DNA of 64,000 nucleotides from Sphaerosporella brunnea. Taxonomy: Eukaryota; Ascomycota; Pezizomycetes; Pezizales; Pyronemataceae. Both the position numbers and the translations under genes were made by a program. Below, in pieces: positions 23,768 to 36,406 of this stretch. Under the pieces are notes generated by a model. The model did not search any database and was not told the origin of the DNA. It saw nothing but the letters and a program-made list of their open reading frames with translations. Positions within the stretch are counted from its first letter, which is position 1; each line of letters begins with the position of its first letter. Location of the stretch: assembly GCA_008704415.1 (NCBI GenBank), contig VXIS01000223.1, positions 1 to 64,000 on the forward strand, read 5' to 3'.

Positions 23768-26700
23768 ATGGCTATGGCTCCAGATTCACCCTCCGAGGAG
23801 CTTGTTTCCTCTGCGCCGAACGACGGTGACAGCCTCGATAGCGCCGCATTGGGAGACAAAGATATCGTTGCTGCAGAAGTCGAAGACGACGACCCTCACA
23901 ATCCGTACCTATCATTCCGGAGGGTTGAGGCAGTCAATGTGTCAGTTCGCAACGTTGGGATCAGCGTTGTCCAGAAACCTACAGTCTCGCGACTCTGGAA
24001 GTGGAAGAAGAGTGATGGCGAAGAAGGTACTCAAGAAATCAAGATTCTGGACAATATTTCTGCCGATATGCCAGCAGGACAAGTCATGGCGATCATTGGA
24101 GGTAGTGGCAGTGGAAAAGTGCGCCAGTCATATTGTCTTTCGCACTGGGGTTTTTGAAGGCTGACACGAGCAGACTTCTTTGCTGAACGCAATGGCCCAC
24201 CGAATGCGAGGCCAAAATCTTCAAATAACCGGATCGACAATTTTCAACGAGTCTCCAAACTTGTCGAGCATTCGCCATGCGTATGTGATGCAGCAAGATG
24301 TACTGTTGCCCCAGTTGACAGTTCGAGAAACCCTTCGGTATTCCGCCGAACTGCGCCTGCCATCCGGCACCCCAGCCGAGGAGCGTGAGCGTGTTGTGGA
24401 GGAAGTCATTCTTCAACTGGGACTGAAAGAATGCGCGGATACCCCCATTGGAGACGGCGCACATAAAGGGTGTTCTGGGGGAGAGAAACGGCGTGTTTCG
24501 ATTGGTGTCCAGTTATTGGCAAATCCGTCAGTCTTGTTTTTAGATGAACCTACCACAGGTCTAGATGCTACATCAGCGTATCAACTTGTGCGCACATTAA
24601 AAAATCTGGCAAGGAAAGGGAGGACGATTATTACCACCCTCCATCAGCCACGTTCTGAGAGTAGGCCACCAAGTGCTCCAGTTCCAGTGCCCCTCGTTAA
24701 CCATTTCTAGTTTGGGAAATGTTTGACAGAATTACTCTGCTGGCCAGAGGGAACGTGGTATACAGCGGAAAAGTCTCCGGTGCCGAAGAGTATTTTGCGT
24801 CTCTTGGCCATCCTTTCCCGAAACGCATGAATCCGGCAGATTTTGTGATTGACGAATCCTCGATTGACTACCGCGCTCCTGAGGCAGAGGAATCCTCAAC
24901 AGCAAGAGTAAAGGCGCTGATAGCGGCATGGCAATATCACGAGACGCGCGTCCTCTCACTTGTCCCTAGCACTGTTCCCTTAGAACCCACGACCACCTCG
25001 GCTTTTGCTACAGCAGCGTCAACAATCGGCGAGGAAATGCGTGGAGGTGCTGCAAAACCACCTCTGTGGCGGCAAATCTCGGTTCTCACCCGGCGCACAT
25101 TCAAGACCACATATCGAGACCCCATGGGGCTCTCTGGCTGCCTTTCTGAGGCCATTGTGATGGGATTAATAGCTGGATGGATTTTCTACAATCTGGATGG
25201 CTCATTGTCTGGCATACGATCGAGACAAGCCGCATTGTATATGGCGGCTAACCTCCAGGGATACCTTATACTGCTATTCGAAACGTATCGCCTGTGCGAG
25301 GTAGATATCCGAGTCTTTGATAGGGAGCATGGTGAAGGTGTAGTCGGAGTATTCGCATATCTCGTCAGCCGACGGCTTGCAAAGCTGTTCACTGAAGATA
25401 TCCCAGTACCATTCTTGTTTGCCGTAAGTATCACGCATGTTCCGCGCGAGAACTGATGCTTACCAGCCTTCGTCCGTCAGGTCTTGTTCTACTTCATGTG
25501 TGGTTTCGATAAGGATGCTGCACAGTTCTTCACGTTCTTTGGAATCGTTCTCATCTCGCAGTTCCTCTCTGTGGCTTTTGCAACACTAGCAGTGAGCATT
25601 TCTCGGAATTTCGGCGAAGCAACGCTTATCAGCAATCTTTTCTACACAATGCAGGTATTTTATCCTTATGGATTGCTCACCGAATTGTTCTGATTCTAAG
25701 ACGAAAAATCTTAACAGAGTATGTGCTGTGGGTTCTTCATTCAACAATCCACGATACCAGTATATGTCCGCTGGATGAAGTACATATCGTACAATTGGTA
25801 TGCACTGGGGGCCTTGATGGTCAATGAATTTGCCGATTCATTCTATGATTGCCCATTCGAAGGCGGACGAAACAATCCGGCATGTCTCGAATACGACGGC
25901 AACTTCGTGCTCGAATCGTTGAGTTTTCCTAAAGGATGGCTCAGGGAACCGATAGCCATCGAGATTGCCTGGGTTTGTGGATTCTACATCGCCGCAGCCT
26001 TATTGTTTCAATTCTTTGCCGTTGAAATCAATGTATCTTCTACGAAGGTGAATGATGACAAAGACCGATCCGCCGGAAAGGAGATACTGGAGGACCTTGA
26101 TCCCGGGTCTCAAGTGCATAGGATCGACGTTGTGCTCGATGGCTACAATCTCACAGTCAATAAGCCTGGTTTCTTCGGTAAAGGCAAGAAGGAAGTAAAT
26201 ATTCTCAAGGGTGTCTCGACCCGCTTTGAAGCTGGAAAGCTGAACGTCATAATGGGTCCCTCCGGAAGTGGAAAAGTGGGTAGCGCCCGTCTTTTTGAAG
26301 GATTGCTTCTAAATATCGCTGTTCGTACAGAGCTCCCTTTTGAATCTTATGGCTCGCCGTCTACACAGTTCCTTGACCACAAGATACAGCGCTTCGGGAA
26401 AGATGTTGTTTAATGGTGCCAACCCATCTAACGACGTGATTCGATCACTATGCTCGTACGTCACCCAGGAAGACGATGCATTGCTTCCGTCCTTGACAGT
26501 TAGGGAAACCCTTCGATATGCTGCAGCCTTACGGCTGCCAAGCTGGATGTCTGCCGCAGAAAAGGAACGCAGAGCTGAAGACATTATCCTCAAGCTGGGC
26601 CTAAGAGAATGTGCGGATGTACCCATTGGTAGTGAGTTTGTGAAGGGAATTTCTGGCGGACAGAAACGACGGTAACTTCATCCTATGGATTCTCCGTTCA

Positions 26701-28163
26701 TCCTTCTGACACATGCAGAGTTACCATTGCAGTCCAGATATTGACAGAGCCCCGCATATTGCTACTGGATGAACCAACGTGAGTCCAATCCATCGATTTG
26801 AGTGCATAAATAACAACCAAGGTATAGATCTGGCCTGGATGCTTTTACCGCTGGTTCAATTCTCAGTGTCCTCAGAGGGCTTGCCGACGAAGGCCGTACA
26901 GTTATATGCACAATCCATCAGAGCCGCAGCGACTTATTTGAGAAGTTTGGCAACGTGCTCCTTCTTGCAAGAGGTGGCTTCACAGTATACTCGGGAAAGG
27001 CCGCGCAGATGCTTCCATATTTTTCGTCTCTAGGGCACGAATGCCCAGCCAACGTCAATCCAGCCGACTTCGCTCTCGATCTGGTTACTGTGGACTTGCA
27101 GCATGAGGATCGCGAGACAGAGACTCGTGTCAAGGTCCAGAATCTGATTTCACACTTCTCCCACGCGGATGCATTGTCAGATGATTCACAGGAGAGCGAG
27201 AAAAACGTATCTCTTCCTGCTGAGCTTGGACAGATGAAGAGAGACATGGCTCCTTTCTACGTTGCGTATCCTATCCTTTTGAGGCGCAGTATACTCAATA
27301 TCAAGCGGCAACCGCCCCTCATAGTGGCGCGAATTACACAGGTTCTCGGGCTTGGTGTGGTCCATGCTCTCTTCTTTGCGCCACTAAAGAACAACTACTT
27401 TGCTGTCCAGAGCCGGATGGGCTTTGTGCAACAAATTACTTCTCTTTATTTCGTCGGACTTTTGCAAAACGTTGCCGTGTGTAGGGTTCCTCTCGCGTCC
27501 TGTTGATCGAGCAGAATGCTGATTGTATTACTAGATCCCCATGAACGGGTTGTCTTCTACAAGGAGCATGATGACAGAGCCTATAGCACCACGGCCTTTT
27601 TCCTCGCGTACACCACTTGCGAGATACCGTTTGAGATTCTCAGTTGTCTTCTTTACTCCCTTTTGGGCGATTTAGCTGTCGGGCTTCCTCGCACCGCGGA
27701 ACTCTATTTCATTCTCTCCGCCCTGGTGTTCTTCATAACGAACGTTGGCGAATCACTTGGGATAATCTTTAACACTTTGTTCCAGCACACCGGATTCTCT
27801 ATCAATGTCACCTCCTCGGTCCTAAGCATTGGAGTGCTCATGAGCGGCGTCATGAGCACAGATATGCCCAAGTTCTTGAAGGGCATCAATTACCTCTCGC
27901 CGTTGAAGTATGCGGTGCAATGTTTGGTGCCGGCTTCGCTCGAGGGCGTTACATTTACCTGCGAGGACTGGCAGCGGCTACCGGGTGGACGGTGTCCCAT
28001 CGAGAATGGCGACGATGTGATGAGACTGTATAATATGGGCAGATACACGCCGTGGAAAAACTTGGTTGCTTTGGCGGCGGTTGCGGCCATCTACCGAATG
28101 ATTGCGTATATGGTTGTGGTGGCGAAGACCACGCAGTGGGGTGTGAGAGGGAGGAAGGAGTGA
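23768..28163 (+). CDS. Full-size ABCG (White/PDR-type) ABC transporter
   Basis: This is a membrane exporter with two NBD-TMD halves; fungal relatives move drugs, lipids or secondary metabolites, but the substrate is unknown here. Nine exons (23768-24118, 24174-24660, 24711-25423, 25481-25654, 25718-26275, 26331-26671, 26719-26778, 26828-27480, 27535-28163) give 1321 aa. NBD1 has Walker A GGSGSGKTS (about 111-119), signature CSGGEKRR (about 216) and Walker B VLFLDEPTTGLD. NBD2 has Walker A GPSGSGKSS (about 755-763), signature ISGGQKRR and LLLDEPTSGLD. Both sites therefore keep canonical catalytic motifs, unlike many PDR pumps with one degenerate site. Hydrophobic blocks follow each NBD. Introns interrupt both Walker A motifs at the same codon boundary. 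The first 26,927 bases lie in the palindrome; the 3' end is single copy. Confidence 0.92.
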
Positions 28164-28568
28164 ATGAAGGCTAGTTTACTGGAAGGATTTCGTTTGTTTG
28201 GTGCAATTCTAACATCCAATTCTAACATCAATCCAACTTCTTAAAGTGCCTGTCGGTATCATCCCTTAGCTTGTCAAAATTCCGGGGGTCCGAGGCCGAA
28301 AATAAGTTAAGGGATGGGAAATTGGTGAAACGAGTTTTCATAAGGTTCAGTATCCGAGTGAGATATTGTGATAACATACTTTTTCTCCTCTCCTCGAGTT
28401 CGTACGACTTGTCGGGGAACTCAAACCAACAACCCACCACAACTTACGTCTCGACACAACACCACTTACCCACCGACTTTCTTGATCAACGCTATCTACT
28501 ACTCAGAGAATAATCTAGAGTGAACTTTTTCTTCGCATATTCCGCCGGACATAACGGAAATTCAGAAA
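28164..28568. other. Intergenic stretch between ABC transporter and F-box gene
   Basis: These 405 bp hold the ABC 3' UTR and the F-box promoter/leader. Nothing else is seen. Confidence 0.6.
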
Positions 28569-30958
28569 ATGGCGTCACCAGCGCCCGCTGCCGCCGACCC
28601 TACAGCCGCAGCGGCTCCTTCGCCGATCATTGCGAATGCGAAGCTGCCTCCACTTCTCCGTCTCCCATCCGAGCTCCTCCTCCGCATTATCGCGTGCGTT
28701 GCGTGCTTCGGTCGTCCCAGCGACCTTGCCCATCTTGCACAGACGTCCGCGGCATTTTACGTCTTGCTCGCGGACAAAGGACTGCAGAACGAGCAGCAGA
28801 TTTGGCGCCGCGCAGCTGCCGCAATTCTCGGCGAGTGCACTCCCACCTCTCTCGAAGTCGAGCCAACCTGGGAGGAATTCTTGAAACGGGCCTGGTGCCT
28901 CTCGAGATCGGATGGCAGATCGGATGAGGTGCGCGAACTTGCTGCAGGCCAGTTGCTACATACTAGCCCTGAAGGACTGTTCCCTTCTCCAACACCCTCC
29001 TTTATTACATCCATCGATCATGACGAGTACCGGAAATTCGAAATGGAGATGCCCCGTGCTGAGCAGCACTTGCCGCCAGTTCCAAAGGGCGCGACGAGAA
29101 TCATTGATTTTGTCCATTCCGGTACCGAGGGCATTCGGGCTGAACCAGGAACACCATACTGCGGAGCCAATTCGGGTCTGTTTTTTACATTTTCAGACGA
29201 TGATCCATCGACGGAGGAAGAGCCTTCAAAACCCATGAAAGGATTCGTTATGGCAGATAAACCCTATTTGAAGGACAGAGACGTCTTGGTGACTGGAGGC
29301 GTTCAGGATAATACAGGTTCTTGGATCACAAACACTGAAGAGGTCTATGACACGGCGGAACTGAACACCTATTTTTCTTGGCTCAGGAGCTGCGTAAGGG
29401 TCCTGCGTTCCCCTCAGTAATATTGGTGCTTATATACAATGTTTTACAGGTTCATTCCGATGCAAATCTAAACCTGATTCCAGCTGTGGTTCCCTATCAG
29501 GATGGTGCGACTTCTAGTAAGATTGCAGTTATAGCCAAAGCCCAGCGATACTATTCGCCAGACATCATTGAGAAGGAGTGGACGTTCGACACCGAGCCTG
29601 CAACTTGGTCTGCCGGTGCTAGAGCGGTCTCTGATCTGTCCGACGATTGGCAAGGACCATGGGGAGATAATGCGCACTGGGAGTTCCGCTCGGCGGGGGA
29701 TTATCTTGTCATGTGTGACGACAACCACGGAGAAAAACCCTCCACTGTGAGCTGTTTCGTCAATTCTAGGAATCGTCCGTTCTGGCAGCGTAGGATGGTT
29801 GTCACGGATAGCGATAACGACGCCATGTTCTGGGACAATGACGGTGTCCGAATGTCAACCGCCTTTGTGGTCTATGCATCTCGCAGCAGGAGGCCCAATC
29901 TTCCTCGCCATAGGGCCCGGGATGATCCTTCCGGCCGCGATGTGATGGAATTCATCCTCCTCTCAACTAAAACTGGGGATATCCTAAGAGTGTTGGACAT
30001 GTCTCAAGAGAACCGGCCGACATCTGTTTTGCGTGGTACCCGTTTGTGCTTGTGGTGCTCTTTTATCGTCACCGATACGATGATTGTTGCCACTGTCGGC
30101 GGAAGGGTACAAGAAGACGAAAAATATCAGTATCTAGACGCGTTAATCTGGGACCTCACAGTCACATCGCACACCGGCCCTACTCATGCCATCCAGTTGC
30201 CCAAAATTTGGTCTCCGTCGGCAGAATCTTATGTTGCAATATCACCTGATGGAAGATGGCTGGGTGTGCAAGTTGGTTGGGATCTCGGTGTTTGGGATCT
30301 CTTGAAGAAAACCCAAGTTAGGATATGGAGGGTTGCCCGATCAGACCGATATGAGTCAGACCACTGGACACTTAGTGAGCGAGTCACTGGATGGAACGGT
30401 ATCTGGGTAAAGTATAGGGATATTTTCGAAGAGCCACCGTCACCAGAGGGCAACACTGATAGGCTTTCTTCGAGTGACTCGTTTTATACCGACCCTGAAG
30501 ACACATCTACGAAGGAGCGTCATGGTGTTGCGTACATAACAACGCGTATATTGCGCAGAATCAAACGCCTACACGCGTCTCTTCGGATTTTGGACAATAA
30601 AGACTTTGAGGAGACCGTTGAGAATCCGGAGCTCACGGAAATTATCTATTCTGACTCTTCAGATGGCGAAATCGATGATGATCGCAGCGACTATTCATAC
30701 GAATACGGGTACGAGTATGGAGCTGAGATGGACACCGATTCTTCTGATTCCGACGAGGACGAGGACGAATATGGCTTTCTCGAAGACGAGCACCATGATT
30801 ACATGGCCATGTTAGCGCCGGACGGCACGATTTACCCGGAAGAGGGGGAAGCAGCGGTTCATAGTGCTGAGGAAGAAAATGGCGGCGATCCTTGGGAATC
30901 AGAAGAGGAAGATGGCGCTGATGCTGATAGCGGTCATTGGGAGGATGGCTTATGGTGA
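28569..30958 (+). CDS. F-box protein with acidic C-terminal tail
   Basis: Two exons (28569-29393 and 29450-30958, phase 0) encode 777 aa. Residues about 28-85 resemble an F-box (LPPLLRLPSELLLRIIACV...LAHLAQTSAAFY...QIWRRAAA), the segment that binds Skp1 in SCF ubiquitin ligases. A central part has short WD-like stretches (VAISPDGRWLGVQVGWDLGVWDL), but no regular propeller can be counted. The last 150 residues are strongly acidic with Asp/Glu/Tyr-rich repeats (YEYGYEYG, DSSDSDEDEDEYG). The likely role is substrate recognition for ubiquitination; the target is unknown. The start is the first ATG after a stop-containing leader and gives an Ala/Pro-rich N terminus. Confidence 0.8.
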
Positions 30959-31968
30959 GCATGCTACGAGTGTTTGGACTCAGGAGGATTCTACTCCGTT
31001 CTCCTCCACTCCATTCCTGAGATAGGTGAAGATAATGAGGAGTACATTCACTTCTAGGGCCAGTTTTTTATTCTGGATTTTTCCTTCATAAGCAGTCTGT
31101 TATCCGGCGGGCTAGCGACAGACTAATGTATACGCATCTGGAATAAAAAACTGGGCCCTCTCTCTACATAACTTGTATACATGTATTTCTTTGGTTGTTC
31201 TGGCGCGTATGGGTTGGGTCTCCACAATCTGGATCGTTTGTTTCCTTTTTTTCACTTTTTTTTCTCCCTTTGTGGTGTTGGAGGTTAGGACTGGGGTGGC
31301 TGCGCTCTTTTTTATTTTTTTATTTTCTCTTTCTTTTCTTGGCGTATTTTGTGGGGATTTACTTTAGTTACCGGCTCAGTAACGATGATGCTACGAAATG
31401 AAAAATTCAATTTGGACATGAAGTGTCACTCGGTGTTGCGTGAATTTCAGGAACTACAACTATACCATTTCATACAAAGTCGTTGTCTTTTCTCATGAAT
31501 CCAATTCCATGTATGTGCATGCGTTTTTTTAGGGGGGTGTTTCTTGAAAAGAGTGGGGTTAAAAATCGAGCTGGCTCGCCGGCGCAGTTGTGCCCGGCGA
31601 CTGTGCTTCCCTCCGCATTGCGCGTCAACACCTGTATGCCCAGAGCCCTGCAAAACGAAAGGTTGTTACTACTAATTTTTACATTTGGTAAAAGCGAAGA
31701 GGGGTTGTGCAGATAGTTGATGCACGCCAGAGAGCTGTAGGTTGTTTTCTGCAGCAGCTGCTGCAAAGGCTATGATTTGGGTGGTTGGTTCGAGTGCTGG
31801 GCCGTGAAGCGGCTTAGCTCTAGATCTTGACTTGACTGCGTGTGCTTCGCGCGGGTGGGGGTGCTGCGGCGGGTTTAGAATTTTTTTGAGAGTACAATAT
31901 GTAGGATCCAGATATCGATCCCAGTGTCAGTGTCAGAAGCCTATCTGTTTCACACCCTCCCGCCTCCC

Positions 31969-32031
31969 CCCTCTCTCCCCTCCCCCCTCCCCCTCTCTCC
32001 CCTCCCCCCTCCCCCTCTCTCCCCTCCCCCC
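31969..32031. repeat. CT-rich minisatellite, about 22-bp unit x 3
   Basis: The unit CTCTCTCCCCTCCCCCCTCC plus two more C is repeated nearly three times. One strand is pure pyrimidine, a sequence type that can form triplex DNA. Confidence 0.85.
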
Positions 32032-35000
32032 ACGTACTCAAGTGTAAACAATCGCTTTTCTACGATTTGCGGGGGTTCTCAAATTGCGGAGGGACAACTC
32101 ACGGAAAACTGTGGAAAGTTTATCTCTAAATGTTATAGATCATATTATTTCCCATTTTTCTAAATTACATACAAAAAAACAAAAAAAAATGCTGCCTCCG
32201 ATATCAATCTGACAAAAACTGGGCTCGTGACGGGAGAGATGAGCGTATTCTTTGCGAGATCTTTCGGGGTTTATTGTTCTGTATGTATGGCTATATGGCC
32301 GAATGATAGTGGGGCGTCGTTTCCCCCATCAATCATTGGGGCTCCTCTCTATAGCATTGAAACACGATTGAACACGCTTACGGAGATGTGGAAACCGAAT
32401 CCGCGAAGATCACGAAACATATAGTTTCACTCGCGAGCCTGTGTGTGTGTGCAATCAAGTTTAATGTCTGCATGTAGCCTAGCTAGAGTATGGCAGACCC
32501 TCCGCTCATATCCGCCTATATCCTGTCCGCCACCTTATTGATATCGCCAACTGCGGCCACCTTAAATTCTATGTTCGATCAGTAGTGGGTCCGGGCAGGG
32601 TGATGACGAACAGCTATGACAGAAGGGGAGAAGTAAAAAACGGGGGAGTATTGGAATATACCCAACGGACCGATCCCCGCGTGCATGTGCGATGCTTTCT
32701 GAATGCAGACAAACCATGGAGAATCGTGGCTTTTGGCTGGCTTCGCAGCTGAAAGATAATTGTGTCTCACCAACTCACTTGAATACGGAGCGAGTGCTGC
32801 ATTATGAACAAATGACTGTTCCCTCCCCCCCCCCCCCCTCCTCCTCCCCCCTCCCCCCCCGTAGGCGGTTTTAGTTGAGTGGCGAAATCGAATGCTGGTT
32901 ATTCGCTCGAGTTGTCCGCTGTGTGGGGGAAGGGCTTGTTCCGCGTCTTTGTGGTGGGGGGGAGAGACGTGGACTCGTATTGCTTGAGGGATATTTGGTC
33001 CAAGGTCATGACTCTATGCATGGCTCGGAAGCAGCAGCAACTGGACGGATAGATAAGAGAAAAAAAACAATAATGAGGGGTCCACGCATTGCAATGGTTA
33101 TGACGTTATAGCCCAGATATCGGCACAGATCCACGGGTAAGGAACAGGTGGCTTGCGTCCGCCATGTCCGTTGGTCAGCTGGAAGGCATTGTAAAACTGG
33201 GAAGCCGATTGAACTACGTAGCGTTGGTGGGCTGTGGAAACACGTAGATGGTTTGTTCCATCCGGTACCGAGCGTTGTGCCGTGCCGGCGTCATTCTCCA
33301 ACTCATGGGATCAATAACTTTTACTGCAAATCCAGGTCTTGGATAGATGCTTGTGCTTTTAGACTGGTATGCTTTTTAATTTAAGTGGTCTGTCATAAGC
33401 GATTGGTGCAATCTTGTTGAGGGGGGGAAACCTCTGTGCTTGGAACCCCCACGGAGGGTTGTTGATGCTTGTATCGCCCAAGATTCGTTCGTAGCCGTCG
33501 GCTCTCACAGAAGTGAGCATAGGGGAGACGCTTGCGGTGCTGAAGTGGAGATGGCTCGCTGGACAGTTGCTGGACGCAGTGGCATGGAGCCTGGCTGGAT
33601 AGTGGAGGCTTTGGTGATAGGTTTCGGGACGTAGGGATCTGGGGCAAACTGCATGTGAAGAGGGCCGAGGAAGTCGTGTTTGAAATGCTGAAAAACTCAA
33701 AAGTGAGCATGATCTGATGTGGGGAGTGTGAGGTGTCCAGGTCTTGACAGTGTGGCCTGGTTTATCCTCCCAGAAGCGAGCAGTCGGATGCCGAAGAATG
33801 TGCACACCAAGAAGTGGAAAGGTGCAAGCAAGAAACCCGCAGAATGCGCGTCCAAGGTCTGCGATTATGAAGACGCATTTTGGTGAAAAATCAAAACATC
33901 GAACGAACGAATAGAAAGCTAATATCACACGATAAGGGGATGAACATGGAGACCGGCCATGGATTTGGCAGGACACACAGGCCTAGTTCCAAAAACTAGT
34001 TCCAAGCACTCAGAGATGCCACTCAAAAGAGGCTGCTGAGAAGCCCCTAGGCGGGGCAATGAGAAATCGATGGCTATGAGCGCCGGTCCGGCAGTTACGA
34101 ACTGCATGAGGAGCAACCAAGTTGTTTGGTTGAAAAATAGCGTGCCAGTACGTAGGCCCACCACAGTTATCAGTAGCTAAGAAATGGCGGTGCGCGAGTT
34201 CTACGTGAATACGCGGGGGTAATTCAGCTAAGGCAGGGTGCGGTGAGCGTGTAAAAAGCACGGCCTTGGTCTCGTCCTGAAGCCATAAGATCATGTGCCG
34301 ATCATTACTGCCTAGAACGCTCTCATAATGTGAGACGCCTGGACTGGAAGTGTGTTGTCAACAGGCTCTTGGTGCAACTGAGCCGAAAGGGGCGGAAGGG
34401 GTGGCCAATGAAGGAAAACCCCGAGTCCTACATCACCCCATCTTTCAGTGCCGTAGATAGACCGAATCTATCCGCAACGGTCTTCCCGCTGCAAAATTGT
34501 CGGGATTATCGCCGCAACGTCTCACGAGAATCGACGAGACAGCAACAGCGCCAATCGTATGATTCCGCCCGAGTCCACTACAATTTGGTAATGGAATGAA
34601 ATCGACAGGTGGCGCGAAGTGCTGACACCGAATCAACAGTCATGGCACAGCCCGATCGGTCTACACGGCTGGAGGAGGAGGAGGATATTCAATAGTTCTT
34701 GCTGTTTCGCCAGCATTCTCGGCCATTCGGTCATTCGGCTTGCCGTCCAATACCACTGAGGGATGAAGCAAGCGTTCGAGTGATAACAGATGATGACAAA
34801 TACCTCTGATATATTGCATGCGCATGGAGAATTTCATCTCTTGAGGGAGAGGTTATCATCTTCCACTACTATTCGATCACCCATATTCGAACGACACGGG
34901 CCGATAATGTGACAGCCGGTTTTGCCTAATCGTCAAAGCCAAAGATAGAAGATTCACGCCGCCAAGGGTTCGACTCACCTGGTCCTGGTTTATCTCTACT

Positions 35001-35518
35001 CCTCCTTGTCTAGACTCGGACTAGAGGGTCCAGCGGTGTTTACCCAAACGTAGAGACTCGGGGCCACATGGCTACCCCACCGTCCCTTGTTGAGCGTGGA
35101 GCTTCCCCAGCGCCAGAGCGGGGACAAACACTGCAAGTATGAGCACCTCCCCATCAGCAATGCCCCCACCCCCACCATCCAGAAGCACTCCGGTGCTGCA
35201 GCCACTGGAAATGGTCCACTTTTGCTTCTCCATACCCTTAGAAAGCGGGTGAGAAGCGTTAGACAGTTGGAAATCTTCGGCTTTGTCTGTGCTTGACTGG
35301 AGGCAACGGGTCGACGTCAATCGAAGAGTGTGCCAGCTGGCGTATACCGACTAAGACGGTTGTATTTCTATAGGTCAAACTACAGGCTAGTCGCCTGCTC
35401 AGTTACCCCGTTAGCGTTCATTCCTTTGGTTCTTTGCCCTGAATGCGAATTGGAGATCTCGATTGCACTTTTTAATTAGCGTTGCATTTATCCCATGTGA
35501 TTGCCAAAAAAAGTCTGG

Positions 35519-35519
<1 letters not shown>

Positions 35520-35549
<30 letters not shown>
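35520..35549. repeat. T30 homopolymer
   Basis: About thirty consecutive T are followed by CGGGGGG. It lies about 125 bp upstream of the orphan gene start at 35,675. It could be a promoter poly(dT) tract or the poly(A) tail of a minus-strand retrocopy; no retroelement body is recognised. Confidence 0.9.
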
Positions 35550-35674
35550 CGGGGGGTGGGGGGAAGGCTGCATCGTATATCGTCAGACGAGTTGTTTGCA
35601 GAAGGTTTTATATAAACCATGCGTCCAAGTCGCGACGTCGCCATTGAGACAGCACGCAACTGCTTTCGTCCAAA

Positions 35675-36406
35675 ATGCTTTACACTCCAATGGATTACAC
35701 GTGGGACATTTTTAACCGGCTCCCACTCTTCGAAGATGCTCAACAAGCGCTGAGCAAAGATCTGATTCAAACGTCGGAGGTTTCGATGCTGAGGTGAGTT
35801 CCTCTACTTTTCCGTAGCCAACATCATCTGATGAACTCCAGAGATCTCTTTCGTCGTCACAATCTCCACACACGGCTCGGATTGATCATGCTACATCGAC
35901 ACTTCTCCGTATACTCTGGAGAGAAAGTCGTCGAATACAACGGGGTAGCAACACCATGGGATGTTGGTGACGCGACAGAAGTCTTTGGTGGGAGACTCGT
36001 TCCCCGTTGCTGGGCTTTCTTCGACGGAAAGCTGTGCCCTACCGAATTCAAATTCGAGCCGCCCAGACGCGGTGCCGCCCCAAACGTCACAGAGTTCCCA
36101 TCTGAATTTGTGGATGAATTTTTCAACTTCATCTCCAAACGCGGACTGGATGGGCTGCTTGGCTTGACAGTTTTTGATTCCGTTGGGGGGTTTTCCGGGC
36201 CCAGAGAGGCGGAGAGGACTGTCGGCAGGGTCAGCATTACTCTCCCTGTCGATATGTGGACACGTGAATTTGAGGAAGGGGTGGAGGGAACAGAGCCAAC
36301 CGAGACGGCGTGGACATTCGGATGTCATGAGAGCATGGATGATTCTGGATTGATGAATGCTCGCATCTGTTGGGTGTGTCATGAGTGTTGCCCGCCTTCA
36401 AGGTAG
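35675..36406 (+). CDS. Conserved-looking fungal protein of unknown function, 227 aa
   Basis: Exon 1 is 35675-35793 and exon 2 is 35842-36406, joined through an AG/A codon with GTGAGT donor and CCAG acceptor. The joined frame is continuous and of even composition. It contains LRDLFRRHNLHTRLGLIMLH followed by RHFSVYSGEKVVEYNGVATP and a Cys/His-containing end (FGCHESMDD, CWVCHECCPP), which could bind metal, but no named motif is complete. No signal peptide or membrane segment is seen. I do not recognise the family. It is isolated between a T30 tract and two MITEs. Confidence 0.7.

Larger units (their letters stand above)
13472..26927. repeat. Right arm of the giant inverted repeat
   Basis: This is the mirror partner of 1-13,471. 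All genes in this arm have uninterrupted reading frames with consistent splice phases, so it is taken as the reference copy. At 26,927 the match ends only because the left arm reaches the window edge. The ABC transporter reading frame carries on to 28,163 without a break. Confidence 0.97.
30959..35674. other. Gene-poor 4.7-kb stretch
   Basis: No frame of convincing coding character was found on either strand. The contents are T-rich sequence (31,200-31,370), a CT-rich minisatellite (31,969-32,031), C-rich tracts near 32,820-32,862, and a T30 tract at 35,520-35,549. Open frames here are short and mostly overlap one another on both strands. Confidence 0.5.

Noticed and set aside
31173..31401. 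Hydrophobic T-rich frame resembling a membrane protein
   Set aside because: It derives from a T-rich tract encoding Phe/Leu runs, with two overlapping frames equally hydrophobic. This is typical of simple sequence, not a gene.
33359..33976. Minus-strand frame of 205 aa
   Set aside because: It has Ser/Pro/His-rich irregular composition and no recognisable domain, and overlapping frames on the same and opposite strands are equally long.
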